NCBI GenBank assembly: GCA_027627225.1
Contig: CM051025.1
Span: 73,959,474 to 74,023,473 of the forward strand
Direction: 5' to 3'
Source of the DNA: Congeria kusceri
Taxonomy: Eukaryota > Mollusca > Bivalvia > Myida > Dreissenidae
Length of the DNA: 64,000 nt
Part shown: one piece after another, positions 12,641 to 23,070 of the stretch
Numbering within the stretch: the first letter of the stretch is position 1
Layout: each line of letters begins with the position of its first letter
The notes under the pieces: generated by a model
Databases searched by the model: none
What the model was told of the DNA's origin: nothing
The model's input: the letters and a program-made list of their open reading frames with translations, nothing else
Program-made: the position numbers and the translations under genes

Positions 12641-14499
12641 CAATACTAAGAATACATTTAATGAGTTGTTTTTTTTTCAAAGCGTTTTAGAACTTATGAA
12701 CAACAAAAACGATATTTTTTGTTGAACGGAAAAAATGTTTGAACTAATAAACAAAACTAATTATTTCTGATTGTTTAAGCATTATAACATATAAACGAAA
12801 CATTTATATTTATGCGTTTTTTAATTAAAATTAGGAACTGGATTCCCTCTTTGACGAGTTCGGCTTTAGTGCAGAAACTTGCCCACGTGCAACACAGATA
12901 GTTAGAGGAATTCCAGAGGAAGAATCCAGTAGCGAAGAATGGGGTTGTGACGATCAGCCTTCTGGAATAAACATAGACCAAGCAGTGGCATGTTATGTTG
13001 ACTGCAATGAAACGACATCCCTTATTTCATCTGCGTCTGAGTCTGAATCCGACGACATGAGCTGCATGGTTAAACCCAAATGTACAAGCAAAATTAACTG
13101 TTTAGATCAGTTCATCAGAAACAGCGTTGAAGATCACATAAGAGAAATGGAAAAGAATTAAAAAGAAATGTTCGTTATTGGATCACTGAAAAAAATAGGT
13201 TCGTCGGAAACAAAAAATGGAAAACGAAAAAGAATCAGATATGGGTTATGTTTGATGGCAAAGAAGTATGCCGTTCTATTTTTTGCCATATAAATGACAT
13301 TGGTAAAAAGACATTATCGTCATTGCAACAGCACCTGAACAAAAACGGCATCACGCCACGCGTCCATGGAAATTCGGGAAGAAAACCCCACAATGCTTTG
13401 CAATATGACGATGTTAAATATTGCGTTGACTTTCTGGTTCATTTTGCCGAATTACACGGACTACCTATGCCTGCAGCACCAAAGGGCCACGACGAAGAGA
13501 GCCACCTATAATGTTGCCTGCAAACCTGACAAAAGTCAGCATTCACCGGGAATACGTTGAAGCATGTCAGGAAGCCAACCATAGGTCACTTTGAGTTCCT
13601 TTAAGAGCGTGTGGAGAAGCTGCATTCCTCACATAAAGATCAGTTCCCCAAAGGATGACGTTTGCCACAAATGCGAACTAATTCGGAAAGCAGTTAGTGA
13701 TGCAAGAAGTGAATCGGAAAAGCTAGATGCAGCTGTGACTTTAAAGCTCCACATAGAGGTAAAATTTAGCGTTATTACTGAGTACAGATTGCTGTTTCCA
13801 TGCAGTAAAATGTAACTTTTACATTCAAAATGTTCGTTTTCATTTCATGTGTACTATGTGCGTATTGCATGTGCTAAGTGTTTAAAAATATCAGCTATAT
13901 ATTATATGTTGTTTAAATAATTGTAAAATGATTAACAAATTAAAGTAGGAATTGAAATATAACAAAACAAGAAGGGAACTTATTTTGATTTTACTCAAGA
14001 TGTTTCTGTATTATGGACCCACGTGTTTATCGTTACATGAAATGTTTGAAGTCTTAACAGTTTGGTATCTTCATAATACATGTATTTTCGTTAATACATT
14101 ATTAATCTATTGTCCATTTTCTGTACCCATCGTGGAATTGATGTTGTACATTTAAAGTCGTCGTTTCATGCAGGATGCACAGACAGAGCGGGACGCATAC
14201 AGGCTATCAGTACTAGAGGCTCAAGCGGAAATGGCTGACCGTTCTATTCCAACAGGCGATGTGCCTCCGATGTCCACAATATTGCAAAATGTGCACTACA
14301 CTTTTGACTACAGTCAGTCTGTGTCGTTGCCACATTATTGCAGACATTTGGGGCCACTCTATTTTCTGACGGGCAGAAAAATTCAGATATTTGGTGTTCG
14401 TGTCGGCTCAGTCAACACATAATACAATTACCTGATCGACGAACATCAATCGATAGGTATATATTTGTTATGTCACACATAAGGAATTAAGAAAAACTG

Positions 14500-14580
14500 T
14501 TCGCATTATCGTTGTTTATCGGCTAATAAACAACGATTTGGAGTTCTGATGCGTATGAATTAAACCACGAGGGCGTATAA
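14500..14580. mobile_element. One-ended fragment of the 3193-3345 MITE family
   Basis: ATCGTTGTTTATCGGCTAAT, then AAACAACGATTTGGAG and GAATTAAACCAC, match the left half of the MITE at 3193-3345. No second end is visible nearby. Confidence 0.6.
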
Positions 14581-14789
14581 GCGATAATTCGATTATTATT
14601 TCGATTCTAACATGACCTGACAACATGTTATGCAATTACATGCACAATGCAAACTATATTTTACAATTTCGGAACTATCTGTTCGGGTTTTTTATTGATA
14701 GTTATACAACGGTGAATTTTGTTAATTGTCTATAAAAAAAACTCTGCGCGTGTCATGTTAAAATATGTGTTTTCACATTTAAATTTAAT

Positions 14790-15022
14790 GACTAACTAAC
14801 TTACTAACTAACTAACCAAGTAACTAACTAAATAAAAACTATCTAAAAACTAACTAACTTACTAACTAACTAACTAACTAGCTAACTAACTAATTAACTA
14901 CATGTAACTCACTCACTCGCTCGCTAACACTCACTCACTCACTCACGCACTTACTCACTCACTCACTCACTCACTCACTCACTCTCCCACTAACTCACTC
15001 GCTCAACCACTCACTTACTCAC
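14790..15022. repeat. Tetranucleotide microsatellites (CTAA)n then (CTCA)n
   Basis: A run of CTAA units with CTTA variants (about 14790-14900) passes into CTCA units with CTCG variants (about 14908-15022). It lies in an intron of the decayed transposase-like gene, just before the acceptor near 15050. Confidence 0.9.
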
Positions 15023-17130
15023 TAAATCAATATTAATAACAAACTAGACAGCGTGATTAGTATGCTGCATGACTGTCTCCATCGCCACGGATTAGGAGAA
15101 CGGAGATGCGTTATGCATGCTGACAACTGCGTAGGTATGTACACTAGATAATAATATTTTTGACACTGTCATGCATGTTTAAATAAATTAATATCTCTCA
15201 TCATAAAGCATCCTTAATATTTTTATTCATAACTCTAACCATAAAACATTTAAAGAAAACATTAATAAATAAATGTATTGCATAATTCACTGTATTACAG
15301 GGCAAAACAAGAACAGATACCTGCTAGACTACCTGTCATGGCGAATCCATGTCAGGTTGCATCAAGAGATTCTGATGCAGATTCCCGGACATACAAGGTA
15401 CACGGCATTTATCAACCAAATACTTTTATGTTATAGCGGTATGTTTTGTTCAATTAGAATATTTGAAATAATAGTTGCTATTGAACTGTTTCATAGGTGC
15501 CTAATGGACGGAGGATTTGGACACATCAAGCGTCTGTTTCGAAGGCGAGACTGCGACAGCTTTTCTCAGCTGTGCGAGATTGTGGACCAGTCTGCAACAA
15601 GCAACGTGCCCGTCACATTTCAGACGGACGCGGACAATCCAAGTTGGAGATTGTAAGTTCGTATGAAGAGTATTGTAATATGTATACGGTATTTATTTTC
15701 TAAATTTTCTGTACAGTGTATGTGTATGAGGCTAAAAGTAAACATCCGTCTTAAATAGCACAATGCAATAGGTAATATGAACTCGTATTTTTAATAATTG
15801 ACTTCAACACAAATAAATATTGATTGTAATGTGTATGCTTAAATTGAAGGTATGACTGGAAGACGTTTTTGCAACAATTCTTCCTACCAGTCAGAGGTAT
15901 TCAAAAGTACCATTCCTTCCGATTTATTTTGTCGGACAAATCGGCGGTTTTCGTCAAAGAACGAAGTACATCGGAATAAATTCGCGTTAACATTGTGAAA
16001 CGTGGAGTTTCAATTACTGTCAATGATGCCCCACAACAGCTGGAGCCCGCGGGTCTGACGGTGGCCAGGCAACGGTACCTGTACAGACATGTTCGTCTGT
16101 ACGTCCGACCGGAATTTCAAGACGTCACGTGACCTGGAGAGCCAGAGGAATGAGTTTTGCAACAGTCTAGGGACACATAAACTGTTGTTGTGTTGTTTTT
16201 AAGGAAAATTGTTTCCTGGCATTAATTCAGTGAATCATAAAACATGTTCATTGTACCATACATTATGTTTATTAACACTCCTATTTTGTAATGGAATTAA
16301 CTTTGCAGTATATTTGGACATGTATGTGACACTGCTATGGGACGCACACGTTATTTATTTTGTTCTAATATTTAAAGTTTTTCAGTCGTTGTGTACATAC
16401 TTTACTTCATGTAAAAGGGTTATTTCATCGTTAGCAATGACTTTATTGTAATATTATCAAAATGACGTCGCGTATCGTTATGACGTTAATGACGACGTCA
16501 TTTTCAAAAAAGGAAGTGAACGGTACCTGAATTCAACGGCTCGTAGCTTCTTTATTAATCATTTGAAAAATATGCGGTAATGAGTGTTATGTGTAGAATA
16601 AAAATACATTAATTTCAAACAAAATCGAAAAATCGAAAAAATTTGCCCGAAGACCCAAAATCGCATGTCGCCAGCCATATAATATAGGAGACAACCGTCA
16701 TAATATACGAAGTTTCAGTTTAACATGTAAAGAACACGTACCTCTTGTTTTGAATAATTAGTAAAAAGCATGTTTAATTACTATTTTGCATTATGTTACC
16801 TTTTCAATGTGTGCGAATCGATTACAACTCTTTTAATAACTTTTACTCTGAAAAGCGAGTTTCGAAAAACTGCAGTTCCGAAGTTGATACGAGAATGCGT
16901 ATTAATTAATATACATATTGTTTGATAACAGATATTTAGTTTAGTTATGTAATGGGACAATAATAATTCTAGCATGACACGCAGACAAAGAACACAATTT
17001 ACCGTTGGTAACCTACCAATAAGCAACCCGAAACAATAGTTCCCAAGCCGTAAAATATAAAATATAAAAATGTATGCATTATAATGGCAAAAAAAGTTGG
17101 CAGGACCTGTTATTTAGAATTGAATTAATG

Positions 17131-17170
17131 TTTGCGTTATCGTTGTTTATCGGCTAATAAACATCGATTT
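17131..17170. mobile_element. MITE-family end next to the PIF/Harbinger remnant
   Basis: CGTTATCGTTGTTTATCGGC followed by TAATAAACATCGATTTG is the same motif as at 3193 and 14500. It sits about 250 bp upstream of the first recognisable transposase codons. It could be the element's own left end or a separate MITE; no matching right end was found after 19270. Confidence 0.45.
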
Positions 17171-17383
17171 GTCGTTTGATGTGGCATATAAAGTCATTCA
17201 AGATGTTTCGTTTGCAAACGAAACGGACCCAAGCTCGTTCGCCTGTCGACTGAGGGCTGATTTGCTGCCTTTGTGGACCATAATCTTCTCGCGCCCTCAG
17301 ATGCCCGATGCTGTCCATCACACATTCATGATAAAATGCTTGTAACATCTGCTGTAAACAACATCCAAAGTGTGCCAAACACA

Positions 17384-19245
17384 ACTCAGATGAATCGTAC
17401 TGCAATTTACGATCTTCTTCAGAAAATGAGACATGTGTGCGTTATTCGGAAAAATATTCGGACTGTGACTACCCTTCTCTAACTGGTCTGACAAGAACAC
17501 AGTTTGACGATTTGTGTTCACATCTTTTAGATAAAGTCAAGAAAACACCGAAAAGGTCACCTAAAACAAGCATAGGGTTGTTTATCTTGAAGTTACATTC
17601 AGGACTTTCAAATCAACTGCTATCAACATTATTCGGACTAACTAAGTCAAGTGTTTGACGCGCAGTCGCGACAGTTAGGCAGGCTTGTATGAGGAGTTTT
17701 GTGCCATTGTACCTAGGACTGGAAAGTGCAACTAGAGAGACATTAATAAATGAACATACTCGACCGTTGGCCAAGACACTGTTTGGAACTGCAGATGATC
17801 AACTGATTCTTGTTGTCGATGGTACAAACATTTACATCAGATCAACAAGTCCAACAACTTTAGCTTTCAACGTCGAACATACAGCCTACATCAGGGTCGA
17901 CCGCTGGTCAAGCCATGGTAATCGTCACCACGACAGGTTACTTTGTGATCATTGTAGGCCCATACCGAGCTGACAGCAAAAACAACGACGCTGCAATTTT
18001 AAACCATATGCTAAAGAGAAACATTGAAGATATCAGGCATTTCTTGAAGGAAGGTGACGTCCTCGTGGTTGACAGAGGCTTCGAGCCGACCTTTGAATTA
18101 ACGCGGAGATGCCAGCATTCCTCAGCAAAGGTCAGAAACAGCTTTCTACCGAAGGCGCAAATGCAAGTCGTCTTGTCACGACAGTAAGTGCAATAGCCTG
18201 TATGGAGTCATTGATGCACGCTTAGCCACGGTTATGTAACATTAATATCTGCATACAAAAATATATTTCAATATCTTATTTGTTGGTTGATGTTTTTTTA
18301 ACTTAAGTTGGTCGCATGATGTAACGGATAATGGCGTCGGTCCTGCGATCGGGAGGTCATGTGTTCGATTCCTACTTGGGGAGCATTCGAATGATCTTTC
18401 TCAAAAAACACCAAGTAATAGTTCTACGCAGGAAACGATCTCATTGCAAAGCTATTCTTGTATTTCTTTAAAAAACATTGACATCTAGAGGCATAAACCT
18501 ATATAAATATAAATAAATAAATATACATATATTATGCAAATTATTTTCAAAATATACAACAAAATACATCTTTTTTCATATTTTAATCTTACTATTTGGT
18601 TTATACAGATCAGATGGTTGGTATTATCAGCAAATGCCAGGATCAAGCGCTTCAAATACCTAGATCGCGTGATTTCAAACAGTCAAGTACCATGCATTGG
18701 CGATTTTGTCAGGATTGTATGTGCTCTTTCTAATAAGTATTTCCCCCCACTTAGTGCACCAAATCAGCGTGAACAGGACGAATTATTAGCGTCTGAAATG
18801 CTCAAACGAAGCGACAAGTCGAACGAGCTGAGGTCGTACGTGGAGGAAAAAGGATTAGAAAGGAAAATAAAGATTTGGAAAAATGTGGAGGAATGCAACA
18901 TTGCATTCCCACGCTTCAGTGACGAGCAGTTGAGCGAACTGACATTCGGTGTTTACCAGTTGCGGTTAAGTTCAAGCTACATTCAGGAACACTTACAGGG
19001 ACATTGTTTAATCAAAGTCCATGTTCTTGACCCACGTCTACTGTCTGTGAAGATGCACAGTCGACATAGCAGCAATAAAATGTACTCCCTTTGGATCCAA
19101 TTTTCTGACAGTCATCAATTCATGGTACTGTACACGCAGAACAGGCTGCCGTGTTGTCGGCATGTGTGCGCACATCGCCGCAGTTATTTGGTATTTGTCC
19201 TTCGCCAGACACCAGGATACCGACCGCTATGGTGTGCGTTATTGA
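17384..19245 (+). pseudogene. PIF/Harbinger-like DDE transposase (DDE_Tnp_4 type) with C-terminal SWIM-like zinc finger, decayed
   Basis: Consecutive blocks fit one transposase: YPSLTGLTRTQFDDLCSHLL (helical N-terminal part, about 17480), LILVVDGTNIYIRSTSP (first acidic residue, about 17820), VVDRGFEPTFEL (second, about 18070), and SANARIKRFKYLDRV followed by CIGDFVRIVCALSNKYFPPL (third region, about 18630-18745). A Cys/His cluster CRVVGMCAHIAAVIWYL (about 19150-19200) resembles a SWIM zinc finger. Between the second and third regions is an intron (about 18187-18610) with a SINE in it. Decay: in-frame stop at 17656-17658, frameshifts near 17430, 17900 and 19120. Where relatives, as I recall them, have a glutamate before SANARIK, this copy has leucine. 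Confidence 0.75.
18318..18475 (+). mobile_element. tRNA-derived SINE, same family as 32659-32842
   Basis: The A-box region GATGTAACGGATAATGGCG and B box TGTTCGATTCCTAC are followed by ACACCAAGTAATAGTTCTAC and CAGGAAACG. The same order occurs on the minus strand at 32659-32842. It sits in the intron of the decayed PIF/Harbinger-like gene. No clear target duplication. Confidence 0.7.
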
Positions 19246-20116
19246 CAGTTAACAATGACAGTGATTAAAAAGGCTAACAATATTATATTTCGTTATACAA
19301 AATGTTTACCTTTACAAAAAATGTCTATAAATTATCAGTATCAGTATCAGTACATTCTATATAACGCCGGTAATATATTTTAAAGCTTATCGGATAAATG
19401 CTTACAAATGTTTAAAATAAAAATATAATTACAACATTCATAAATAATAATTCACCGAGTAAGTATGTATTTTGCTTAATATAATTTTTGATGCGCAGCT
19501 ATACAACTCGCATACAAATGTATTTTAAAACTTGATACGTACACATGTATTTCAAACATTTTATCATATCATACATATTGATAAAACATTTCAAGGGAGC
19601 TTATTTTATTAAATATACATATTCTATATAGTATGAAATTGACATGGTTGATTTTTGTATTGATATTAGAAGCTGACAACCGCACATGTCATTGAAAGGC
19701 TATACAATGTTACAATGTAATATTATCAAAATGTCCGAATTATGTGAGTCCGGAAATAAAGCGAATTGTTATCACAGTCCCTTATAAATTAACAGGTAAA
19801 AACTATAAAATATCTAAAACAGTACGGACACATTAAACAATATATTGATAAACTAATTTATGTATTACAACTCTACAAAACTCTACAAAAACGCATGGAA
19901 CATTTACATATGACGTTAACGTTACGTTGGCGCCATTTTGGGCCTGAATTGACGTTGATAGTGGTTGTATTCTATTCTTATTTTTGACGTCATAATTGCT
20001 TTAAATTACAAAGCAACGCTTGTTGTGAATAAAAAACATATTGATTGCGATGTAAAAGCTTTTTAACAAAATTCTGAGAGCGGGCGATATTCGGTGGTTA
20101 GTGAACCTACTCCTTT

Positions 20117-20880
20117 GCACAAACATGTGTCAATGTATCTTTAAACTAAAACAGCCTTAAACAATAGGGGTCACCGGCCTTGTTCCGGAAATATTGGGGT
20201 TTAAATACGGTACCTATCGAAGCCTTTTTTAAGTTTGTGTGACTAGCAGTGTTTACTTATAAAAAGCGTTCATGTTCAAACAAGGACGGAGATTTATAAA
20301 TGCATCTTTGTTTAATGTTTCGTTTGGCAATATACAAGTGCAGATTAATGATTTTGAATACGGTATCTGTCGAAGCCACTTTTTTCAGTTTGGATTTTTT
20401 ATCAATGTATATAGGATTGCTTTTTTCAACAAACAAGTATATGGTTCTTTCAACTGATATGTTTTCACATTTCTTGTTTGGCAATATACAAGTGTATTTT
20501 GCTAATAAAAAACGCTTTACCTACAATTACTGTTAAAATAATGAATTTGACAGGACAGTGAAGTAGGTCAGATGGGTACTAATAATACATTCTGAAACGT
20601 CATTTATTATGCATCAATATATTTTGTTCCAAACGACAGATTTTCTTAAATTTTCGCACATACATGCACCAATGTGTACTTACACCAAAACATTAATAAA
20701 AAGAATGGTTTATTGAACTTGTTTGGGAAATATTGGACTTTAAATAGGGTACCTGTGTAGCCTGTTTCATGTTTCGTGTTTACTTATCAATTGCAAAAAT
20801 AGAATGTAGATATTTTTATGGATTGTTTTTATATAATTTGTTTGGCAAGACATTGAATACGAGTGTTTATGATTATTATA
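20117..20880. repeat. Degenerate long tandem units inside the TTAA element
   Basis: Related phrases recur: GGAAATATTGG then TTTAAATA and GGTACCT (about 20188 and 20728), GAATACGGTATCTGTCGAAGCC-like (about 20205, 20357 and 20745), TTTGGCAATATACAAGTG (about 20323 and 20478) and GTGTTTACTTAT. These look like diverged tandem copies that formed the body of the original TTAA element. The unit near 20628 shows the uninterrupted version of the site where the 10428-20116 element inserted. Overlapping short open frames here are not genes. Confidence 0.6.
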
Positions 20881-22711
20881 ATGCTTTATGAACTTTTAAC
20901 CATTGACTGGAACTTAATGAGATTTATATTTATTGATTGAAATAAGTATATTGTAACCTATATACAGTAAAGAAATAATGAAGCAAAAGGAGAAATTAAC
21001 TAAATTATTTTCTTTTTGTTGCGAACGTCTTTAAATATCCGCTAGAATCGGTGTCATTTACGGAATTCCGTGTGTTTGACTTTGTAACAATGTCACTTTT
21101 ATCATTGATGAATACGTATTATTGATACCTTGATCCTGTCTTTTTCACGAAGTTCTGAAAGACTCGTCATATTTTTATCATGTCATATTGAAGTCCATGA
21201 TGAAACTGTTAATTTGTCAGGAATCCTTCATTGTGATAGCATAGTGCTAGACTATCTCTGATAAACAATCTCAGGCGCTTTACATTTTAATATATATTCC
21301 ATACTGGGACAACCACATCTGATAGGTTGTGTTGTTATCTAGTTCCTAAGAACTGTAACTTTATTTGTCAGATAATAGGCTCGTGCGGCTCAGATAGGGC
21401 GACTAAAAGATAGGTTTAATTGCACAATGGCGACAATTAATAGTCAGCTCGCACCTTACTGCTCTGTTATTTTTATGTGTACACCTTTTATGTTTTTGTT
21501 CTGTGTTTTACCATTAATATGGAATTAATTCAGAACAAATGTTAGCATTTGATTGAAGAATAATTTAAGTTACACTGACTTTATTGTTGCTAAAATATTA
21601 AATATAGGTATCGAAAAATAATAACATATAGAAAGAGAGGACATTTTTGTTGAACATCAATAGCTAGTTGTTGGGATTACACGGTGGTGTTTACATTTGA
21701 CAAGTGTAAAACAAGGGCAATGTAGAGCTGTCCGGTCAATGTTGACATTAAATTTCAGCTACTCTTATTTAATAATTACGACTGAGCGCTTGCTGTAAAA
21801 TGGTATTGTTTAATTATTTATAATCATTGTGATATCGTGGGCAATACCTACAAAGACTTCGAGTCCTATAGGCGACTCTGTGTGATTTATTACAATAAGT
21901 CATATAATAGTCAACAGTCAGTCCGATTTGCACCGCATTTATATGTATCAGGTACAGTCTTACTGGACCCATTTCCATATGTATCTCTTCGTGATAATGT
22001 AAACAGTTTTTTTCATCCGGGACCACACTAACAAACGCAGAGGAATGGTTCAAATGATAACATTCCAAGTGTGAAATAGCTGCCTCATACTGAACAGGAA
22101 ATTTATAAGTCACTCTCTTATCATTAATATTTCCTAACAGACACCACGCGAATGACCTACAAATAACGTTTATCAATACGTTATGTTCATTTTATTTTAA
22201 AGCAATTAGCACTTATTCGGGAAATGCAATGCAGTTGCAAAGACAAGCGGTATAAAATATGCACTTTGTCGTTGAAATAAATTGTTCAAATAAACGACAG
22301 TGAACAAATGGAAGGAGCTACTAGTAAACTAAAACGTGGACTTCCAACATTCTAACGTAAGCGTGCTTCAGTAACGTCATATTGGCTTACATGTGTGTCA
22401 ATGTAATGTTAAATTATTCGACATACTGACGGACTCTGGCATATGTAGAAACAGGCGTAATTTAAACAGATATTGAAAATGGCACTTCCGCCAAAAATAA
22501 AAATAAAAACAACAACATCTACGCCATCAAGACTCATCCTACATTAGACTCATAAAAACATTATATACTATTCCCATCAATGCATTCGCCGTAATTGGTT
22601 TGGAAAAATATTTATAAAACCCATCACGGAAACATTATACATTTTAACAGAGAAAATAAACCGTTGTAAAAAGGTGTTATTTCTATATAATTACAACATT
22701 TTGCATTTTCA

Positions 22712-23070
22712 CGTAAACGCTGCATTCTGATTGGATAATCCGCCCACGTGACTTGTCATTCATACACCGATGAACCGGCTGGGTATGCAAATTACCTCGT
22801 TATTATTCATGACAGTACTACTTTTTTTATTCTTTATTTGCGAAATGACGTCATTGTTTTGCGCAAACCTTTAAGATGCTATCTTTCATTCTCTATTTGC
22901 GAGATGACGTCAGTGTTTTGCGCGAACGTTTGCGATGCATACACTATCGTTTTTAAACAAAATGACTGATTAATCGAATGCCGGTGTTGCAGACGATGAA
23001 CTTGTTAACGCATATTGGGTTCAGTTCATACACCGATAAAATGCAGAAAAATACTATTCAATTCTTAATT
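22712..23070 (+). mobile_element. Dispersed element with twin CRE motifs, short copy
   Basis: It matches the reverse complement of about 49192-49817 in shared blocks. These are ACGCTGCATTCTGATTGG (22718), CACGTGAC (22745), CCGGCTGGGTATGCAAATTA (22776), two TGACGTCA sites, AACAAAATGACTGATT (22957), GCAGACGATGAACTTGTTAA (22989) and TTCATACACCGATAAAATGC (23024). The short copy lacks about 250 bp present in the other. It is absent from unit B. An ATG at 22964 begins a frame that stops at once (TGA-like decay), while the other copy keeps about 22 codons. Confidence 0.65.
22745..22912. promoter_or_regulatory. E-box, octamer and two CRE palindromes within the dispersed element
   Basis: CACGTG is at 22745-22750, ATGCAAAT at 22785-22792, and TGACGTCA at 22846-22853 and 22905-22912. 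The copy at 49192-49817 keeps the same motifs in the same order: TGACGTCA at 49624-49631 and 49683-49690, CACGTG at 49785-49790. Conservation in both copies suggests they belonged to the element's promoter. Function in the host is not shown. Confidence 0.5.

Larger units (their letters stand above)
12142..16131 (+). pseudogene. Decayed transposase-like gene, probably DUF7869-type
   Basis: The exon chain reads as one protein family. Exon 12142-12156 (MDQFE) joins at GT/AG to 12835-13160 (LDSLFDEFGF, acidic Ser/Glu-rich). It continues through about 13161-13790 (EVCRSIFCHI, HGNSGRKPHNAL, Cys pair in DDVCHKCELIR) and about 14163-14456 (VHYTFDYSQS, LGPLYFLTGRK, NYLIDEH). Then come about 15050-15132 (MLHDCLHRHGL, MHADNC), 15301-15398 (GQNKNRYLLDYLSWR, IPGHTR), about 15497-15653 (CLMDGGFGHIKRLFRR) and about 15851-16131. 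The block HADNCVGQNKNRYLLDYL is what I recall as the core of a widespread, uncharacterised RNase-H-like family (DUF7869). The aspartate in HADNC would be a catalytic candidate. Decay: frameshifts near 13160, 13510 and 13590, stop at about 14420, stop near 15991. Family name is from memory and unverified. Confidence 0.65.
11989..16680 (+). mobile_element. 4.7-kb TIR transposon carrying a decayed multi-exon DDE-like gene
   Basis: The left terminus (11989-12026) and right terminus (16643-16680) are inverted repeats of 38 bp with two mismatches; each includes GATTTTGGGTCTTCGGGCAA or its complement. Between them lies one multi-exon gene (12142-16131) in the + direction, so it fits an autonomous DNA transposon now inactive. 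I could not identify a target-site duplication (left flank GGAATGATC, right flank AATATAGG). An intron of the gene holds a tRNA-like insertion, and other introns hold a microsatellite and a MITE fragment. CRE-like TGACGTC motifs cluster near 16463-16500, between gene end and right TIR. Confidence 0.8.
10428..20116. mobile_element. Nested element with 20-bp TIRs inside the TTAA element
   Basis: The left end AAAGGAGTAGGTTCGCTAAC (10428-10447) and right end GTTAGTGAACCTACTCCTTT (20097-20116) are inverted repeats with one mismatch. The flanks fit an insertion: ACGACAGATTTTCTTAAA lies just left, and GCACAAACATGTGTCAATG just right. A related tandem unit at about 20628-20680 reads across the same point without the insertion (ACGACAGATTTTCTTAAA, then CGCACATACATG). 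The interior holds the 11989-16680 element, the PIF/Harbinger-like remnant and SINE-like sequences. Either decayed gene, or neither, could be the original cargo. The stretches 10448-11220, 16681-17130 and 19270-20096 contain nothing I recognise. Confidence 0.7.
10376..21030. mobile_element. Large composite insertion with 15-bp TIRs and TTAA target duplication
   Basis: The left end (AGACGTTCGCAACAA, 10376-10390) and right end (TTGTTGCGAACGTCT, 21016-21030) are perfect inverted repeats. TTAA flanks both sides (10372-10375 and 21031-21034). Unit B keeps the empty site at about 35991-36013: GAAACTG, one diverged TAAA, then ATATTCGATAGG, against GAAACTG-TTAA and TTAA-ATATCCGCTAGAAT in A. TTAA duplications are typical of piggyBac-type elements, but I see no piggyBac transposase, so this was probably a short non-autonomous element of about 1 kb later enlarged by the nested insertion at 10428-20116. 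Its own interior survives as the degenerate repeats at 20117-20880. Confidence 0.8.

Noticed and set aside
15273..15656. Single 127-codon gene
   Set aside because: It is two exons of the decayed DUF7869-like gene read through the intron between them; clear splice sites are at 15300/15301 and near 15497.
10376..21030. Autonomous piggyBac transposon
   Set aside because: TTAA flanks and TIRs fit, but no piggyBac transposase motif is present; the genes inside belong to other families.
21814..22176. 120-codon minus-strand open frame
   Set aside because: Unit B (about 37150-37480) aligns but breaks the frame; no recognisable motif.
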